DNA from: Synergistaceae bacterium
Lineage (GTDB): Bacteria; Synergistota; Synergistia; Synergistales; Acetomicrobiaceae
Direction: 5' to 3'
DNA length: 47,990 bases
Assembly (NCBI GenBank): GCA_012518015.1
Contig: JAAYTM010000108.1
Coordinates: 1-47,990 of the forward strand
Part shown: one piece after another, positions 8,003-17,451 of the stretch
How the letters are laid out: every line of letters begins with the position of its first letter
Numbering within the stretch: the stretch's first letter is position 1
Made by a program: the position numbers and the translations under genes
Notes under the pieces: generated by a model
Seen by the model: only the letters and a program-made list of their open reading frames with translations
Databases searched by the model: none
Told to the model about the DNA's origin: nothing

Positions 8003-9087
8003 CGCATCACCTTGTAAGAATACTTATAACAAGCAGCGCAGTTGCCTTCGCTAGATACCATACATGGACCTACCGGATCATCGGGAGTGCAACGAATCGA
8101 AAACAAGGGACACTCCTCCGGCCTTAATTTGCCCATCAATACTTCACCGCATTTGCATCCAGAGGGCAAGGGAACTTCTTTGATGTCTAAATCAAACCTC
8201 GTAATGGCATCGAAGCAGGCAAATTCGGGCTTTAACCGTAACCCAGAATTTTTAATCTTCCCAAGTCCTCGCCATCTGGCATCCGCTTCATCGAAGACTC
8301 GTCTTATAAACTTTTTGGCTCGGGTGTTTCCCTCTGGCCTTACTGCCCTAGCATAAAGCAGACTAACCTTGGGGTCCTTATCGTGAACTTGTCTAGCTAG
8401 TTCCACCAAACCTTCCATGATATCTAGGGGTTCAAATCCCGCAATCGTGCAGGATATGTTAAAATCTCTGGGCAAAAATTCATAGGGCTTTACGCCTATG
8501 ACAACGGTTACATGCCCCGGAAGCAAAAAGCCATCCACTTTAAGTTCCCTTGACTCAGCAAGGAGTCGCAATGCCGGCGGAACAAGTTTATGAAAACAAA
8601 GAACGGAAAAGTTTCGGACCTTTTTCTCTTCTGCCTCTAAAATGATAGCAGCCGTAGAGGGAGCTGTCGTCTCGAATCCAACACCTAAAAAGACAACTTC
8701 CTTCGTTGGATTTTTCAAAGCTAGGTCCAATGCCTCATCGCAGGATCTCACCACTCGAACATCAGCTCCTTGAGTCCTAAGATTTCGCAAAGAGCCTTTA
8801 GTACCGGGAACGCGCATCATATCCCCGTAAGTAGCAAAAATCAAACCTTTTTTTTCGGCAAGCTTTATCGCCGCGTCCACTTCTCCTTGGTCTGTAACGC
8901 AGACGGGACAGCCAGGCCCGGAGACAAGTGAAATGTTTTTTGGAAGCAATGACCTTAATCCGCTCCTGTAGATGGCAACCGTGTGTGTGCCGCAAACTTC
9001 CATGAAGGTCATGGGCTCTTTGGCAAAAAATCCTAAAGCACGTTGAAGTAATTCAGCTTTGTCCCTAAGATTGCCTTTTTCCTGCAA
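7999..9087 (-). CDS. hypD: Hydrogenase maturation protein HypD
   Basis: HypD is the iron-sulfur scaffold that with HypC assembles the Fe(CN)2CO group of [NiFe]-hydrogenases. In 362 residues it shows MEVCGTHT near residue 25, SGPGCPVCVT near residue 60, GVGFETTAP near residue 140, and C-terminal 4Fe-4S cysteines in SIRCTPDDPVGPC and GNCAACY. The start is TTG 9087, the earliest start after an in-frame stop; a later ATG would remove part of the N-terminal domain. The first 23 bases overlap the end of hypC, implying coupled translation. Confidence 0.96.
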   Translation of the reverse strand: MQEKGNLRDKAELLQRALGFFAKEPMTFMEVCGTHTVAIYRSGLRSLLPKNISLVSGPGCPVCVTDQGEVDAAIKLAEKKGLIFATYGDMMRVPGTKGSLRNLRTQGADVRVVRSCDEALDLALKNPTKEVVFLGVGFETTAPSTAAIILEAEEKKVRNFSVLCFHKLVPPALRLLAESRELKVDGFLLPGHVTVVIGVKPYEFLPRDFNISCTIAGFEPLDIMEGLVELARQVHDKDPKVSLLYARAVRPEGNTRAKKFIRRVFDEADARWRGLGKIKNSGLRLKPEFACFDAITRFDLDIKEVPLPSGCKCGEVLMGKLRPEECPLFSIRCTPDDPVGPCMVSSEGNCAACYKYSYKVMR

Positions 9088-9301
9088 TATTCAACACTTC
9101 TTTCCACAATTCTTCCAATTCTTGGCCCTCTTTTTCTTCGCACTTTTCTATAATAAAACCAGCGTGCACCAAAACCACATCGCCCACATTTACACTATCG
9201 ATCAAGTCCGTCCTTGCCTCCACTTTCAAGGATCCCGCCCGTGCAATTACCCTGCGCGAATCCAAAATTTTTTCTATTCTATGTGGAACAGCCAGACACA
9301 T
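9065..9301 (-). CDS. hypC: Hydrogenase maturation chaperone HypC
   Basis: HypC carries the Fe(CN)2CO group from HypD to the large-subunit precursor of [NiFe]-hydrogenase. The track start at 9409 is upstream of the real one. The family begins Met-Cys, and MCLAVPHRIEKI starts at ATG 9301 behind AAGGAGG, giving 78 residues. The essential Cys2 is present, and the rest has the OB-like beta pattern (VGDVVLVHAGF). A rho-independent terminator lies 35 bases upstream, leaving little room for a separate promoter. Confidence 0.95.
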   Translation of the reverse strand: MCLAVPHRIEKILDSRRVIARAGSLKVEARTDLIDSVNVGDVVLVHAGFIIEKCEEKEGQELEELWKEVLNIAGKRQS

Positions 9302-9335
9302 ATTTCTACCTCCTTCACCTTCCATTAAAACGAGT

Positions 9336-9370
9336 AAAAAAGCGGGACCTATTGAATTTTGGCCCCGCTT
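9336..9370 (-). terminator. Rho-independent terminator after ymdB, directly upstream of hypC
   Basis: The stem AAGCGGGGCC with GGTCCCGCTT (10 bp, one G-U pair) has an 11-base loop and is followed by a run of Ts on the minus strand. It should end the rny-ymdB transcript. Because it is so close to hypC it may instead act as an attenuator for the hyp genes. Confidence 0.85.
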
Positions 9371-9444
9371 CGTCTTTTGTGCCGAACGTTCATTCAAGCA
9401 ATTCAACAAGCTTTCGACGTTATCGCCCGGGGCAACTTAAACCC

Positions 9445-10251
9445 TTATGAGTTCGTTGCCAGTTCGTCGTTCTTCTCATCCACTTTCTCGCTAATTCTGC
9501 GGATGCTCAAAGCATTGCCCGTTAGCGCATCTATATCCAAACAAACGCCGTTGAGTCTTAAATCCTCGTTGCACGCATCAAATCGAGCTGGCATTGACGT
9601 CAAAAAACGACTTATGACCGATTCCTTCCTCATGCCAATAACTCCGGCGTGCCCTCCCGTCATACCCACATCGGTTATAAAGGCAGTTCCTTTGTCAAGT
9701 ATATCTTCATCTGCCGTCGCAACATGGGTATGGGTGCCTAAGACCGCCGATACGCGCCCATCAAGATATAATGCTAAGGCTCTTTTTTCCGATGTTGCCT
9801 CGGCGTGAATATCCACCAATATGGTGGTGGTTGAAGCCTCCTGTAAGATTTCATCGGCCTTCCTAAAAGGGCAATCCACGTCGTACATAAATGTTCGACC
9901 CAAGAGGTTCAAAACTAACAACCTTCCCTCTCCGCACTTCAAAACTGCGCTTCCTCGGCCGGGACAGCCTGGAGGATAATTGGCAGGTCGTAGCAACTTG
10001 GGTTCCGAATCCAATAGGGATAAACCTTCTTTTTTGTCCCATATGTGATTGCCCGACGTCATGCAATCGATTCCCATTGCCAATAGCTCGTCTAATACCT
10101 TTTGGGTTATACCAAAACCACCGGCAGAGTTTTCCACATTTGCAATGACGAAATCAAAAGGTCCATAAGTGTTTCTCACCTTGGGCAAGAGCTTTTGAAG
10201 CGTCCTTCTCCCTGGTCTGCCAACGATATCTCCTATAAAAAGCACTCTCAT
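9445..10251 (-). CDS. ymdB: YmdB-type metallophosphoesterase (cyclic nucleotide phosphodiesterase)
   Basis: A calcineurin-like phosphoesterase of the YmdB family (TIGR00282); Bacillus YmdB hydrolyses 2',3'- and 3',5'-cyclic nucleotides and is tied to RNase Y. Metal-binding motifs are FIGDIVGRPGR near residue 5, NVENSAGG near 38, SGNHIWDK near 65 and GTHTHVATAD near 175. The conserved start MRVLFIGD is ATG 10251, not the upstream start of the track (10278), giving 268 residues. It lies 10 bases after rny, the usual partner. Confidence 0.94.
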   Translation of the reverse strand: MRVLFIGDIVGRPGRRTLQKLLPKVRNTYGPFDFVIANVENSAGGFGITQKVLDELLAMGIDCMTSGNHIWDKKEGLSLLDSEPKLLRPANYPPGCPGRGSAVLKCGEGRLLVLNLLGRTFMYDVDCPFRKADEILQEASTTTILVDIHAEATSEKRALALYLDGRVSAVLGTHTHVATADEDILDKGTAFITDVGMTGGHAGVIGMRKESVISRFLTSMPARFDACNEDLRLNGVCLDIDALTGNALSIRRISEKVDEKNDELATNS

Positions 10252-10261
10252 GACAACATTC

Positions 10262-11800
10262 CTACTTCGCAAACTCAATGGCCCTGAGCTCCCTTATGAC
10301 TGTCACCTTGACTTGGCCAGGGTACTTAAGGTCTTCTTCTATCTTTCGAGCAATATCGTATGCAATCTTATATATGGTACCATCATCTCCTGCTTCAGGA
10401 GATATCATGACTCGCACTTCCCTTCCAGCCTGGATGGCGTATGCTTTCTCCACTCCCGTAAAGGAAGAAGCTAAATTTTCCAGTTTTTCAAGTCTTCTTA
10501 TATAGGCTTCTATGCTTTCGCGCCTCGCCCCAGGCCTTGAAGCACTTACGGCATCGGCAGCAAGTACTAAGACAGCATACACACTTTTAGGCTCTTCCTC
10601 CTCGTGATGAGCAGCAATCGCGTTTACTATGACCTGCGACTCGCCGTATCGTTTCGCAAGGTCTGCTCCTATTAAAGCGTGCGAGCCTTCCACCTGGTAA
10701 TCTATAGCTTTACCAATATCATGCAACAGTCCCGCTCTCCTTGCGATCATTTCATCAAGCCCAAGTTCTGCCGCCATTACCCCGGTCAAGTGAGCGACTT
10801 CCAAGCTGTGAGCCAATGCATTTTGGCCATAGCTTGATCTATAGGTAAGCCTCCCCAAGGTCTTGACGATCTCAGGATGTACGCCTTCTATATTAACCTC
10901 GAGCAAAGCATTTTCGGCTGCCTCAAGCATATGTTCGTCAACTTCCTTACGCACTTTTTCTACGATCTCCTCAATGCGCGCCGGATGAATCCTTCCGTCA
11001 AGGATGAGCCTCTCCAGGGAAATACGGGCAATCTCACGCCTTACAGGATCAAAACAGCTTAGCGTCACCGCCTCAGGCGTATCATCCACAATCAAATCGA
11101 CGCCTGTCAAACTTTCGAAGGCCCTAATATTCCTTCCTTCTCTGCCGATTATTCTGCCCTTCATATCGTCTGAGGGCAGGGGTACAACGCTAACCGTAAC
11201 TTCAGAAGTATGATCGACAGCACATCGCTGAATTGCTGTGGTTAAAATCTCCCTTGCCTTTTTATCAGCCTCACGTTTAAAATTTTCTTCCAACTCCTTC
11301 AATTTCAACCCAATAGAAGAGGAGGCTTCCTCTTCTACCTCTTTTAGTAGAAGTTCCTTTGCCTCTTCTCGTGAAAGCCCAGCGACTTTCTCTAGTTTAA
11401 CGATCCGTTCCCGCAAAAGCCTTTCGGCCTCCAGTTTTGCCTTTTCTACTTCTGTCAACCTGGCCTTTAGCTCTTCTTCTTTCTTCGCTAAATTTTCAAG
11501 TTTTCTGTCGAGACTTTCCTCTCTTTGTTCAAGCCTTCTTTCGGCTCGCTGAATTTCGCTCCTGCGCTCTTTAAGTTCTCTTTCCAATTCGTGTCGAATC
11601 TTCAGCGCTTCTTCTCTAGCCTCGGCAAGAACTTCTCGCTTCTTGGTTTCGGCCTCTCTTTTTGCTTCTTCAACTATCTGTTCAGCAATTTTCTTCGTGC
11701 TTAAAATCTTTTTTTCATCATGTATTTTTCGAACGTAATAGCCAACGGCAATACCGACCACGCCAGCCAACACGCTCGATAAGAGCATGACAAATCCCAT
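10262..11800 (-). CDS. rny: Ribonuclease Y
   Basis: RNase Y is the membrane-anchored endoribonuclease that starts mRNA decay in many bacteria without RNase E. The 512 residues show an N-terminal membrane segment (residues 3-22), a long charged coiled coil (about 25-190), a KH domain with [15 protein letters not shown] near residue 215, and an HD domain with [10 protein letters not shown] near 360 and HHEEEEP near 395. The length is as expected. The ATG follows GAGGGGTGA. A possible promoter lies about 100 bases upstream. Confidence 0.97.
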   Translation of the reverse strand: MGFVMLLSSVLAGVVGIAVGYYVRKIHDEKKILSTKKIAEQIVEEAKREAETKKREVLAEAREEALKIRHELERELKERRSEIQRAERRLEQREESLDRKLENLAKKEEELKARLTEVEKAKLEAERLLRERIVKLEKVAGLSREEAKELLLKEVEEEASSSIGLKLKELEENFKREADKKAREILTTAIQRCAVDHTSEVTVSVVPLPSDDMKGRIIGREGRNIRAFESLTGVDLIVDDTPEAVTLSCFDPVRREIARISLERLILDGRIHPARIEEIVEKVRKEVDEHMLEAAENALLEVNIEGVHPEIVKTLGRLTYRSSYGQNALAHSLEVAHLTGVMAAELGLDEMIARRAGLLHDIGKAIDYQVEGSHALIGADLAKRYGESQVIVNAIAAHHEEEEPKSVYAVLVLAADAVSASRPGARRESIEAYIRRLEKLENLASSFTGVEKAYAIQAGREVRVMISPEAGDDGTIYKIAYDIARKIEEDLKYPGQVKVTVIRELRAIEFAK

Positions 11801-12058
11801 TTAGAAATCACCCCTCATTCAATTGTCAAGGTTCAAGGCATGCGAACAACACGTTTTAAAAGATCATCGCAATTTAATAGTCTTTAAAATACATCCTGGG
11901 CATTATTTTACAGAATGTCTCATAATACTACAAGTGTGATTGCAAAAGTCAGGTACCCAATCGAGTAGAAAATGGCACTTCATACCAGTCTTTTAACTAA
12001 GGCTTCTGAATTTTTTTGACAACCCCAGGACTCAAAGATAACGACCATATCGGGCGCA
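11801..12058 (-). other. Intergenic region upstream of rny
   Basis: About 260 non-coding bases between the MetS-like gene's terminator and rny. I see one candidate promoter and no convincing ORF. The 62-residue ORF in the track (11980-12168) spans the terminator and lacks a usable ribosome binding site. TTGACA occurs close to the rny start but has no -10 in register. Confidence 0.6.
11905..11933 (-). promoter_or_regulatory. Candidate promoter of rny
   Basis: TTGTAG (11933-11928) and TAAAAT (11910-11905) are 17 bases apart on the minus strand, about 105 bases before the rny start. The -35 hexamer is only a partial match. Confidence 0.4.
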
Positions 12059-12094
12059 TTAAAAAATCGGGAAGGGAGATCCTCCTTCCCGATT
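12059..12094 (-). terminator. Rho-independent terminator after the NSS transporter and MetS-like genes
   Basis: The stem AATCGGGAAGG with CCTTCCCGATT (11 bp) has an 8-base loop and is followed by TTTTTT on the minus strand. It lies about 60 bases after the end of the small MetS-like gene. Confidence 0.92.
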
Positions 12095-12155
12095 TGTTTG
12101 ATTTGCTCACGCTGTTTTATATTTATTAACGCTTGCGAGGACAAACCTTTTAGGT

Positions 12156-12266
12156 TTAATCCTCCCACTCACCGCCCCCCTTGCCCATTCGACTGAAACA
12201 AAAGGCTAGTCCCGCTATGATAATTACGGCCATGAATATGGTTGTTCCAATTGCAGCGTTCGTCAT
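12156..12266 (-). CDS. metS: MetS-like small subunit of an NSS amino-acid transporter (36 aa)
   Basis: Too short for the ORF track. The ATG at 12266 overlaps the stop of the upstream NSS transporter (ATGA), and the ORF encodes a 36-residue protein: a short polar N-terminus, one hydrophobic segment (IGTTIFMAVIIIAGLAFCFS), then a basic-glycine stretch and the acidic end GEWED. Length, single membrane span and position match the MetS small subunits that accompany MetP-type sodium symporters, where the small protein is required for transport. A terminator follows. The family assignment rests on these features, without an alignment. Confidence 0.85.
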   Translation of the reverse strand: MTNAAIGTTIFMAVIIIAGLAFCFSRMGKGGGEWED

Positions 12267-13786
12267 CTAACCTCCCCTCCTTCTTGCTCGCTTACTTCCG
12301 TCTTTGATTTCATGCCTTGCAATATGAAGCTAGCGATCAGGACTGCCACCATGATGATCCAAATGAAGTTAGACCAACTTCCGTACCCTCCATAGGGTTC
12401 CTTAAGGTCCTGCATAAAACCGCCGTAAACTACGACGAAAAGAAGTCCTACCGGCACCACGATCTTGATAAGAAAATCCATCCAAGGACCTACCTTGATA
12501 TCTGAAGTGGCATTCACGTGCTCGCGAAGCTTATCGGCACCAAAGACCCAACCTACAACCAACGAGGCAATGGCACCGCCTATGAGCAATGTATAGAAGG
12601 CAACCGTCCTGTCAACGATGTCAAGCCAATACATTCCCCCCTGAGTACAATAAAGAAGTCCGATCAAAAATCCGACTAGGCATCCCCAAAAAGTAACTTT
12701 TTTCCGCTCCCATCCGAACTTGTCCATCAAGGGAACAATGTATCCCGCGTAAGCCAAATAATACGCTGAACTGAGTCCTATCATCCAAAACATGAGGAAG
12801 AATAAAACGCCTGTCAATCGACTCAAAGCAGGCATCAACGATATACCGACAGGGTAAGTTACAAAAGCCACTCCAATACCAGCGATGGCCACCTCTTGCA
12901 AGGACACTCCCAGAGCTTGCATTATATAACCGACTGTGCTAAAGACAGCAAAACCCGCCAAGAATGCAAAGCTGGTGTCGCAAAACACTGTAATAACGGT
13001 GTTGTTCGTTATATCGCCCTTTCTAGCGATAAAACGTCCGTAGGCATACATTCCCGCCATCCCAACAGAAAGCGAAAATGCTATCTGGCTAAAGGCAGCA
13101 AACCAGACGCCTCCTCCCTTTAAGACGGACCAATCGACATCGAGGTAATAATTAAGCCCCTCCACGGCTCCGGGCAGTGTTAAGCTTCTTACTAATATCG
13201 CCACGATCAAAACCCACGCTAACGCCATGACTACTTCTGAGACCTTCCCAATTAATTCAGCACCTCGATGTATCACGAAATAAATGACGATCCAAGTGAA
13301 GGTTAACGCTCCAACTATGGGCCACCTTAACCCACCAAGCACCCCAGGATTGTCTGAAAGGCCAAGCACTGTGCTAAAAAAGTAATCTCCTGCCTGATGG
13401 GCACCCACTTCTCCCACACCCCAAGCTAAAGTCATGGAACTAAACATGTAAATTAGGGTCCAAGCCATGATCACACAATAATAAGTATCGATTAAAAAGG
13501 CCGATATGCTTGGAAACCATCCTACCCATTCCCATTTTTTGCCTATGCTGCTAAAGACTCCAGGGGCTCCTTTTTGAAAATAATGCCCCATTCCAAACTC
13601 AGTGAGAAGCCACGGAATCCCAATGGCAAAAATGCCTATGATGTAAGCCACCAAAAAGGCAGCTCCCCCATACTGGTAACACATATAAGGAAACCGCCAG
13701 ACGTTGCCCAAACCGATGGCTGACCCTATAGCTGCAAAAATCATATGACGCCGCTTTAAAAACATTTCCCTTCCAGCTTCCGCCAT
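12263..13786 (-). CDS. Sodium-dependent amino-acid transporter, NSS (SNF) family, MetP-like
   Basis: A 507-residue integral membrane symporter of the neurotransmitter:sodium symporter family. The signature of helix 1, AAIGSAIGLGNVWRFPYMCY, contains the unwound segment that binds sodium and substrate, and GGAAFLVAY follows in helix 2. About twelve hydrophobic segments can be counted and the C-terminus is short and charged. The overlapping MetS-like gene suggests a MetP-type methionine/alanine/branched-chain importer, but the substrate cannot be read from sequence. A second, different NSS gene lies 91 bases upstream. Confidence 0.92.
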   Translation of the reverse strand: MAEAGREMFLKRRHMIFAAIGSAIGLGNVWRFPYMCYQYGGAAFLVAYIIGIFAIGIPWLLTEFGMGHYFQKGAPGVFSSIGKKWEWVGWFPSISAFLIDTYYCVIMAWTLIYMFSSMTLAWGVGEVGAHQAGDYFFSTVLGLSDNPGVLGGLRWPIVGALTFTWIVIYFVIHRGAELIGKVSEVVMALAWVLIVAILVRSLTLPGAVEGLNYYLDVDWSVLKGGGVWFAAFSQIAFSLSVGMAGMYAYGRFIARKGDITNNTVITVFCDTSFAFLAGFAVFSTVGYIMQALGVSLQEVAIAGIGVAFVTYPVGISLMPALSRLTGVLFFLMFWMIGLSSAYYLAYAGYIVPLMDKFGWERKKVTFWGCLVGFLIGLLYCTQGGMYWLDIVDRTVAFYTLLIGGAIASLVVGWVFGADKLREHVNATSDIKVGPWMDFLIKIVVPVGLLFVVVYGGFMQDLKEPYGGYGSWSNFIWIIMVAVLIASFILQGMKSKTEVSEQEGGEVR

Positions 13787-13877
13787 GCTCCTCTCCTCCT
13801 TTTTTAAGTTTTACTCATACTAAGCAAATAAACAAATCTAGCCATCCCTATTTCTTTTTTCACCTCCTCTGCGTTGA

Positions 13878-15236
13878 TTAACCAAAGAACTGGATGTAAC
13901 CCATGATCAATATAACGGCGATGATTACCGGCAAGACGTAAGTCATATAACCTCTCAAGCCCTCTGGGAATTTCGGTCCTATGCCCGTATTGGCCTCTTT
14001 AATAAAGTTTTCCCATCCCCAGCCATATTTGGAGGTGCAAAAGAGGACAAAAACGAGAGAGCCTATGGGAAGCAAATTAAAACTTACTATGAAATCTTCC
14101 AGATCAAGGACTACGGTTCCCTCTCCAAAAGGTTGAAACCCGCTCCAGGGGCCAAATCCCAAAACGCAGGGCAATGAAGCGATGAATAAGACCAGGATGC
14201 CCACATAACAGGCCTTTTTGCGACTCCACTTCCACTCGTCCATGGCAAAGGCTATGAGATGCTCAAATACAGCAATTACAGTCGTTAAAGCTGCCAAAGA
14301 TATAAATACGAAAAATAAAGTACCCCATAATCTACCGCCAGTCATAGCATTGAAGACGTTTGGAAGAGTGACGAATATCAAACCAGGACCCGCTCCAGCA
14401 TCGACGCCAAAAGCAAAACAAGCGGGGAAAATTACCATTCCTGACATCAATGCTATCAGTGTATCAAGGATTATAATATAGACAGACTCACCCAGAAGGG
14501 CCCTTTCTTTGCTCAGGTAACTCCCAAATATTAACATGCTGCCGATTCCTAAGCTCAAGGTGAAAAAGGCCTGGCTTTGGGCAGCAAAAACTGCTTCCCA
14601 AGTTAGCTTAGAAAAGTCTGGCTTAAGGTAAAAAGCTATGCCCTTTTCAGCTCCAGGCAGTGTCACGGAACGAACTATGAGCACAACGAGCAGCATAAAA
14701 AGGCCAGACATCAAAATCTTAGTTATTCGTTCAACGCCTGCCTGCAAACCTCTCGAACAAACCAGGAAGCCAAGCAATACCGCCAAAGCCATCCACATGG
14801 TCAGTTCAGGAGTATTGGATATGAAAGAACCAAAAAAGGCACCCACTTCTTCAGGAGAAAGCATTGAAAGATGTCCTACTGCAACGTGATAAGTATAAGC
14901 CAGGCCCCAACCTGTAACAGTGGTATAGAACATCATCAATACCATGTTTCCGAGCACACCGAGATAACCGTAAATATGCCACTTGGTACCAGGCGGCTCC
15001 AAGACAAGCATCGCGCCGGCTAAATTTCTACGGCTGGCTCGCCCCATGGCAAATTCGCATACCATGATGGGAAGACCCATGATAGCCAAAAAAATTAAAT
15101 AAACTATTACAAAAGCTGCTCCACCATATCGGCCTGTGATATAGGGAAATCGCCACACATTTCCCAAACCTATAGCACATCCTGCAGACACCAATATAAA
15201 GCCTAATCTGGAAGCTAACTGTTCTCTCTCAGCCAC
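13878..15236 (-). CDS. Sodium-dependent amino-acid transporter, NSS (SNF) family
   Basis: A second NSS symporter, 452 residues, with the helix-1 signature VSAGCAIGLGNVWRFPYITG and GGAAFVIVY in helix 2. The track begins at ATG 15263. I prefer GTG 15236, because AGGGGGTG lies six bases before it while the ATG has no ribosome binding site. The family's N-terminus (EREQLASRLGFIL) then starts almost at once. It is shorter than its neighbour, probably with eleven membrane segments, and has no small-subunit gene of its own. A good promoter lies just upstream, so this gene, the next NSS gene and the MetS-like gene likely form one unit. Substrate unknown; an amino acid is expected. Confidence 0.92.
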   Translation of the reverse strand: MAEREQLASRLGFILVSAGCAIGLGNVWRFPYITGRYGGAAFVIVYLIFLAIMGLPIMVCEFAMGRASRRNLAGAMLVLEPPGTKWHIYGYLGVLGNMVLMMFYTTVTGWGLAYTYHVAVGHLSMLSPEEVGAFFGSFISNTPELTMWMALAVLLGFLVCSRGLQAGVERITKILMSGLFMLLVVLIVRSVTLPGAEKGIAFYLKPDFSKLTWEAVFAAQSQAFFTLSLGIGSMLIFGSYLSKERALLGESVYIIILDTLIALMSGMVIFPACFAFGVDAGAGPGLIFVTLPNVFNAMTGGRLWGTLFFVFISLAALTTVIAVFEHLIAFAMDEWKWSRKKACYVGILVLFIASLPCVLGFGPWSGFQPFGEGTVVLDLEDFIVSFNLLPIGSLVFVLFCTSKYGWGWENFIKEANTGIGPKFPEGLRGYMTYVLPVIIAVILIMGYIQFFG

Positions 15237-15266
15237 TGCAATCACCCCCTCTTTATTGTGCATATC

Positions 15267-15295
15267 ATTTTATAGCATATTAGATATAAAGTAAA
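15267..15295 (-). promoter_or_regulatory. Promoter of the NSS transporter operon
   Basis: TTTACT (15295-15290) and TAAAAT (15272-15267) are 17 bases apart on the minus strand in AT-rich DNA, about 30 bases upstream of the chosen GTG. The -35 is a partial match and the -10 is good. Confidence 0.6.
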
Positions 15296-15360
15296 TTAGG
15301 ATTAAAGACCCAACTCAAGCAAATGATAAAGTGAATTGGTACTAATGAGCAAATATTATA

Positions 15361-17451
15361 CTATGCTGTAAAAATCAGGGATAGGGCGTCGCCCAAGGAC
15401 GACAATAGTTTTTTTCTCAAATCTGGATATTGAAATAGGGTGGGGTCAAGGCAAGCCAAATTTTGGGCTTCTGTGCGAGCTTTATACAACAAGCTAACAT
15501 CCTTTACGAGGTCTGCGACTTTAAAGTCCGTTATGCCATGCTGCCTGACTCCGCAAAAGGCACCTGGCCCTCTCAGTTTTAAATCTTCCTCAGCTACTAT
15601 AAAGCCGTCATTGGTGGAACACAAGACCTTAAATCGCTTTCTAGCCTCAGGGGTAGGAGCTTCTCCCAATAAAAAGCAAAAGCCCTGACTTTTGCCGCGG
15701 CCTACTCTTCCTCTGAGCTGATGAAGCTGAGATAGACCAAACCTGTATGCATCCTCTATTACAATTATGTTAGCGCTGGGCACGTCAATGCCCACTTCTA
15801 TTACGTTGGTAGCCACAAGCAAATCTATCTCCTGGCGTACAAAGGCCTGGTAAGCTTCGTCCTTGTCAAAAACCTCCAAACGACCATGCAGCAAGCCTAC
15901 CCTGAAGTTTGAAAACTCCTGACATAAAGACTTATAGCGTTCTTGCACGGAAGTCGCTTCTATGGATTCACTTTCATCTATCAAAGGACACACCCAATAG
16001 GCTTGATTGCCTGAGGATAATTTTGCTTTAATAAATTCATATAGAGCGGGCAATTTATTTTTTCTTATCCATTGGGTTCTAACCGGGTTCCTACCTGGAG
16101 GTAGTTCGTCAACTACGGACATGGAAAGGTCTCCGTACACGGTCAATGCCAACGTTCGCGGGATGGGAGTAGCAGTCATGACTAAAGTATGAGGATGTCT
16201 GCCCTTGTCCATCAAGGTTCGTCGTTGCAACACTCCAAAACGATGTTGTTCGTCGATCACTACCAAGCCCAGCCTTTGGAATTTAACCCCTTCTTGAATT
16301 AAAGCGTGTGTCCCAATGACGATATGCGATCTTCCCTCGCAGATATCTTCGTATCTTTCCCCCCTCTCTTGAGGAGTTAAAGCGCTAGTCAGTAAAGCAA
16401 CCTTCAGATTTAGCTTCGACAGCCAATTTACTATTTTGGTGTAATGCTGTTTGGCCAAAACCTCGGTCGGAACCATCATTGCAGCTTGATATCCGGCATC
16501 CACAGAGGCAAGCATCGCTGCCACCGCAACTACGGTTTTGCCCGAGCCTACATCCCCCTGAAGCAAGCGATTCATAGGCACGCTTTTAGTCACATCATCC
16601 GCTATTTCCCGTAAAACCCTTTCTTGAGCACAAGTGAGTTTAAAGGTTAAACATTCTTTGATGAAAGCACTCTGCAGGGGACCGTGCCAAAGTAAAACAG
16701 GGGCATTAGTCTCCTTTTCCAATTGTTCCTTTTTCAAGGCCAACCCAAGCTGAAGAAGAAACAGCTCATCAAAAACGAGCCTTTTGCGACATAAGCCCCA
16801 CTGCTCTTCGCTATCAGGATAATGATAACCCCAGATGGCTTCCTTGAGGGGTAATAACTCATTTCGCACCAAGATCTCAGAGGGCATGAATTCCTCTACA
16901 AAAGGCAAATATTCTAAAAGTGCCCCCTTTATCAAAAGTCTAAGCCATCTTTGGTTTAATCCTTCCGTGAGAGGATAGACTGGCACAATTCTACCCATCT
17001 CCTCCATGGTTGCATCGGATTCGACTACTTCAAATTCGGGGTTGACCACCTGTAGCATGCCAAAATCACTTTTCACTTTTCCATACAGGGCAACCATGGA
17101 GCCCGGTGTAAGAACTTTTTCCAGCCTTTTTCTGTTAAACCATATAGCCTGAGCAATTTGAGTTCCATCAGTTATTGTGGCTATCGTAAGGTCTAAGTTA
17201 CGCCTTTTTGTAACTTTCTTTTCCACCCCAACTATTCGCACCAACATGGTTGTGACAATGCCAGGTTTCAAGGAACTTATAGGCGTTATATTTCTTCTGT
17301 CCTCATAACGTCGCGGAAAGAAGTAAAGCAAGTCCTCGATAGTTTTGATACCCAATTTGGATAGAAGATATGATCTTTTTGGCCCTACGCCTTTTAAAAA
17401 TCTAACATCCTTAGCCAAGATATTTTCATTCGATGGACTAGCTTTCATCAT
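15361..17451 (-). CDS. recG: ATP-dependent DNA helicase RecG
   Basis: RecG remodels stalled replication forks and Holliday junctions. In about 696 residues it has an N-terminal FLKGVGPKRSYLLSKLGI wedge-associated region, the Walker A motif LLQGDVGSGKTVVA near residue 300, the DEQH box (VIDEQHRFG) near 400, TATPIPRTLAL near 430, and the C-terminal QLRGRVGRG and LRGPGAFCG motifs. The start is uncertain: the track uses TTG 17457 (6 bases after GAGG) and I list ATG 17451; the difference is two residues. The gene overlaps the end of divIVA. Confidence 0.97.
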   Translation of the reverse strand: MMKASPSNENILAKDVRFLKGVGPKRSYLLSKLGIKTIEDLLYFFPRRYEDRRNITPISSLKPGIVTTMLVRIVGVEKKVTKRRNLDLTIATITDGTQIAQAIWFNRKRLEKVLTPGSMVALYGKVKSDFGMLQVVNPEFEVVESDATMEEMGRIVPVYPLTEGLNQRWLRLLIKGALLEYLPFVEEFMPSEILVRNELLPLKEAIWGYHYPDSEEQWGLCRKRLVFDELFLLQLGLALKKEQLEKETNAPVLLWHGPLQSAFIKECLTFKLTCAQERVLREIADDVTKSVPMNRLLQGDVGSGKTVVAVAAMLASVDAGYQAAMMVPTEVLAKQHYTKIVNWLSKLNLKVALLTSALTPQERGERYEDICEGRSHIVIGTHALIQEGVKFQRLGLVVIDEQHRFGVLQRRTLMDKGRHPHTLVMTATPIPRTLALTVYGDLSMSVVDELPPGRNPVRTQWIRKNKLPALYEFIKAKLSSGNQAYWVCPLIDESESIEATSVQERYKSLCQEFSNFRVGLLHGRLEVFDKDEAYQAFVRQEIDLLVATNVIEVGIDVPSANIIVIEDAYRFGLSQLHQLRGRVGRGKSQGFCFLLGEAPTPEARKRFKVLCSTNDGFIVAEEDLKLRGPGAFCGVRQHGITDFKVADLVKDVSLLYKARTEAQNLACLDPTLFQYPDLRKKLLSSLGDALSLIFTA

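Noticed and set aside
11980-12168. 62-residue minus-strand ORF
   Set aside because: It runs through the rho-independent terminator after the MetS-like gene, overlaps that gene's end, and lacks a ribosome binding site.
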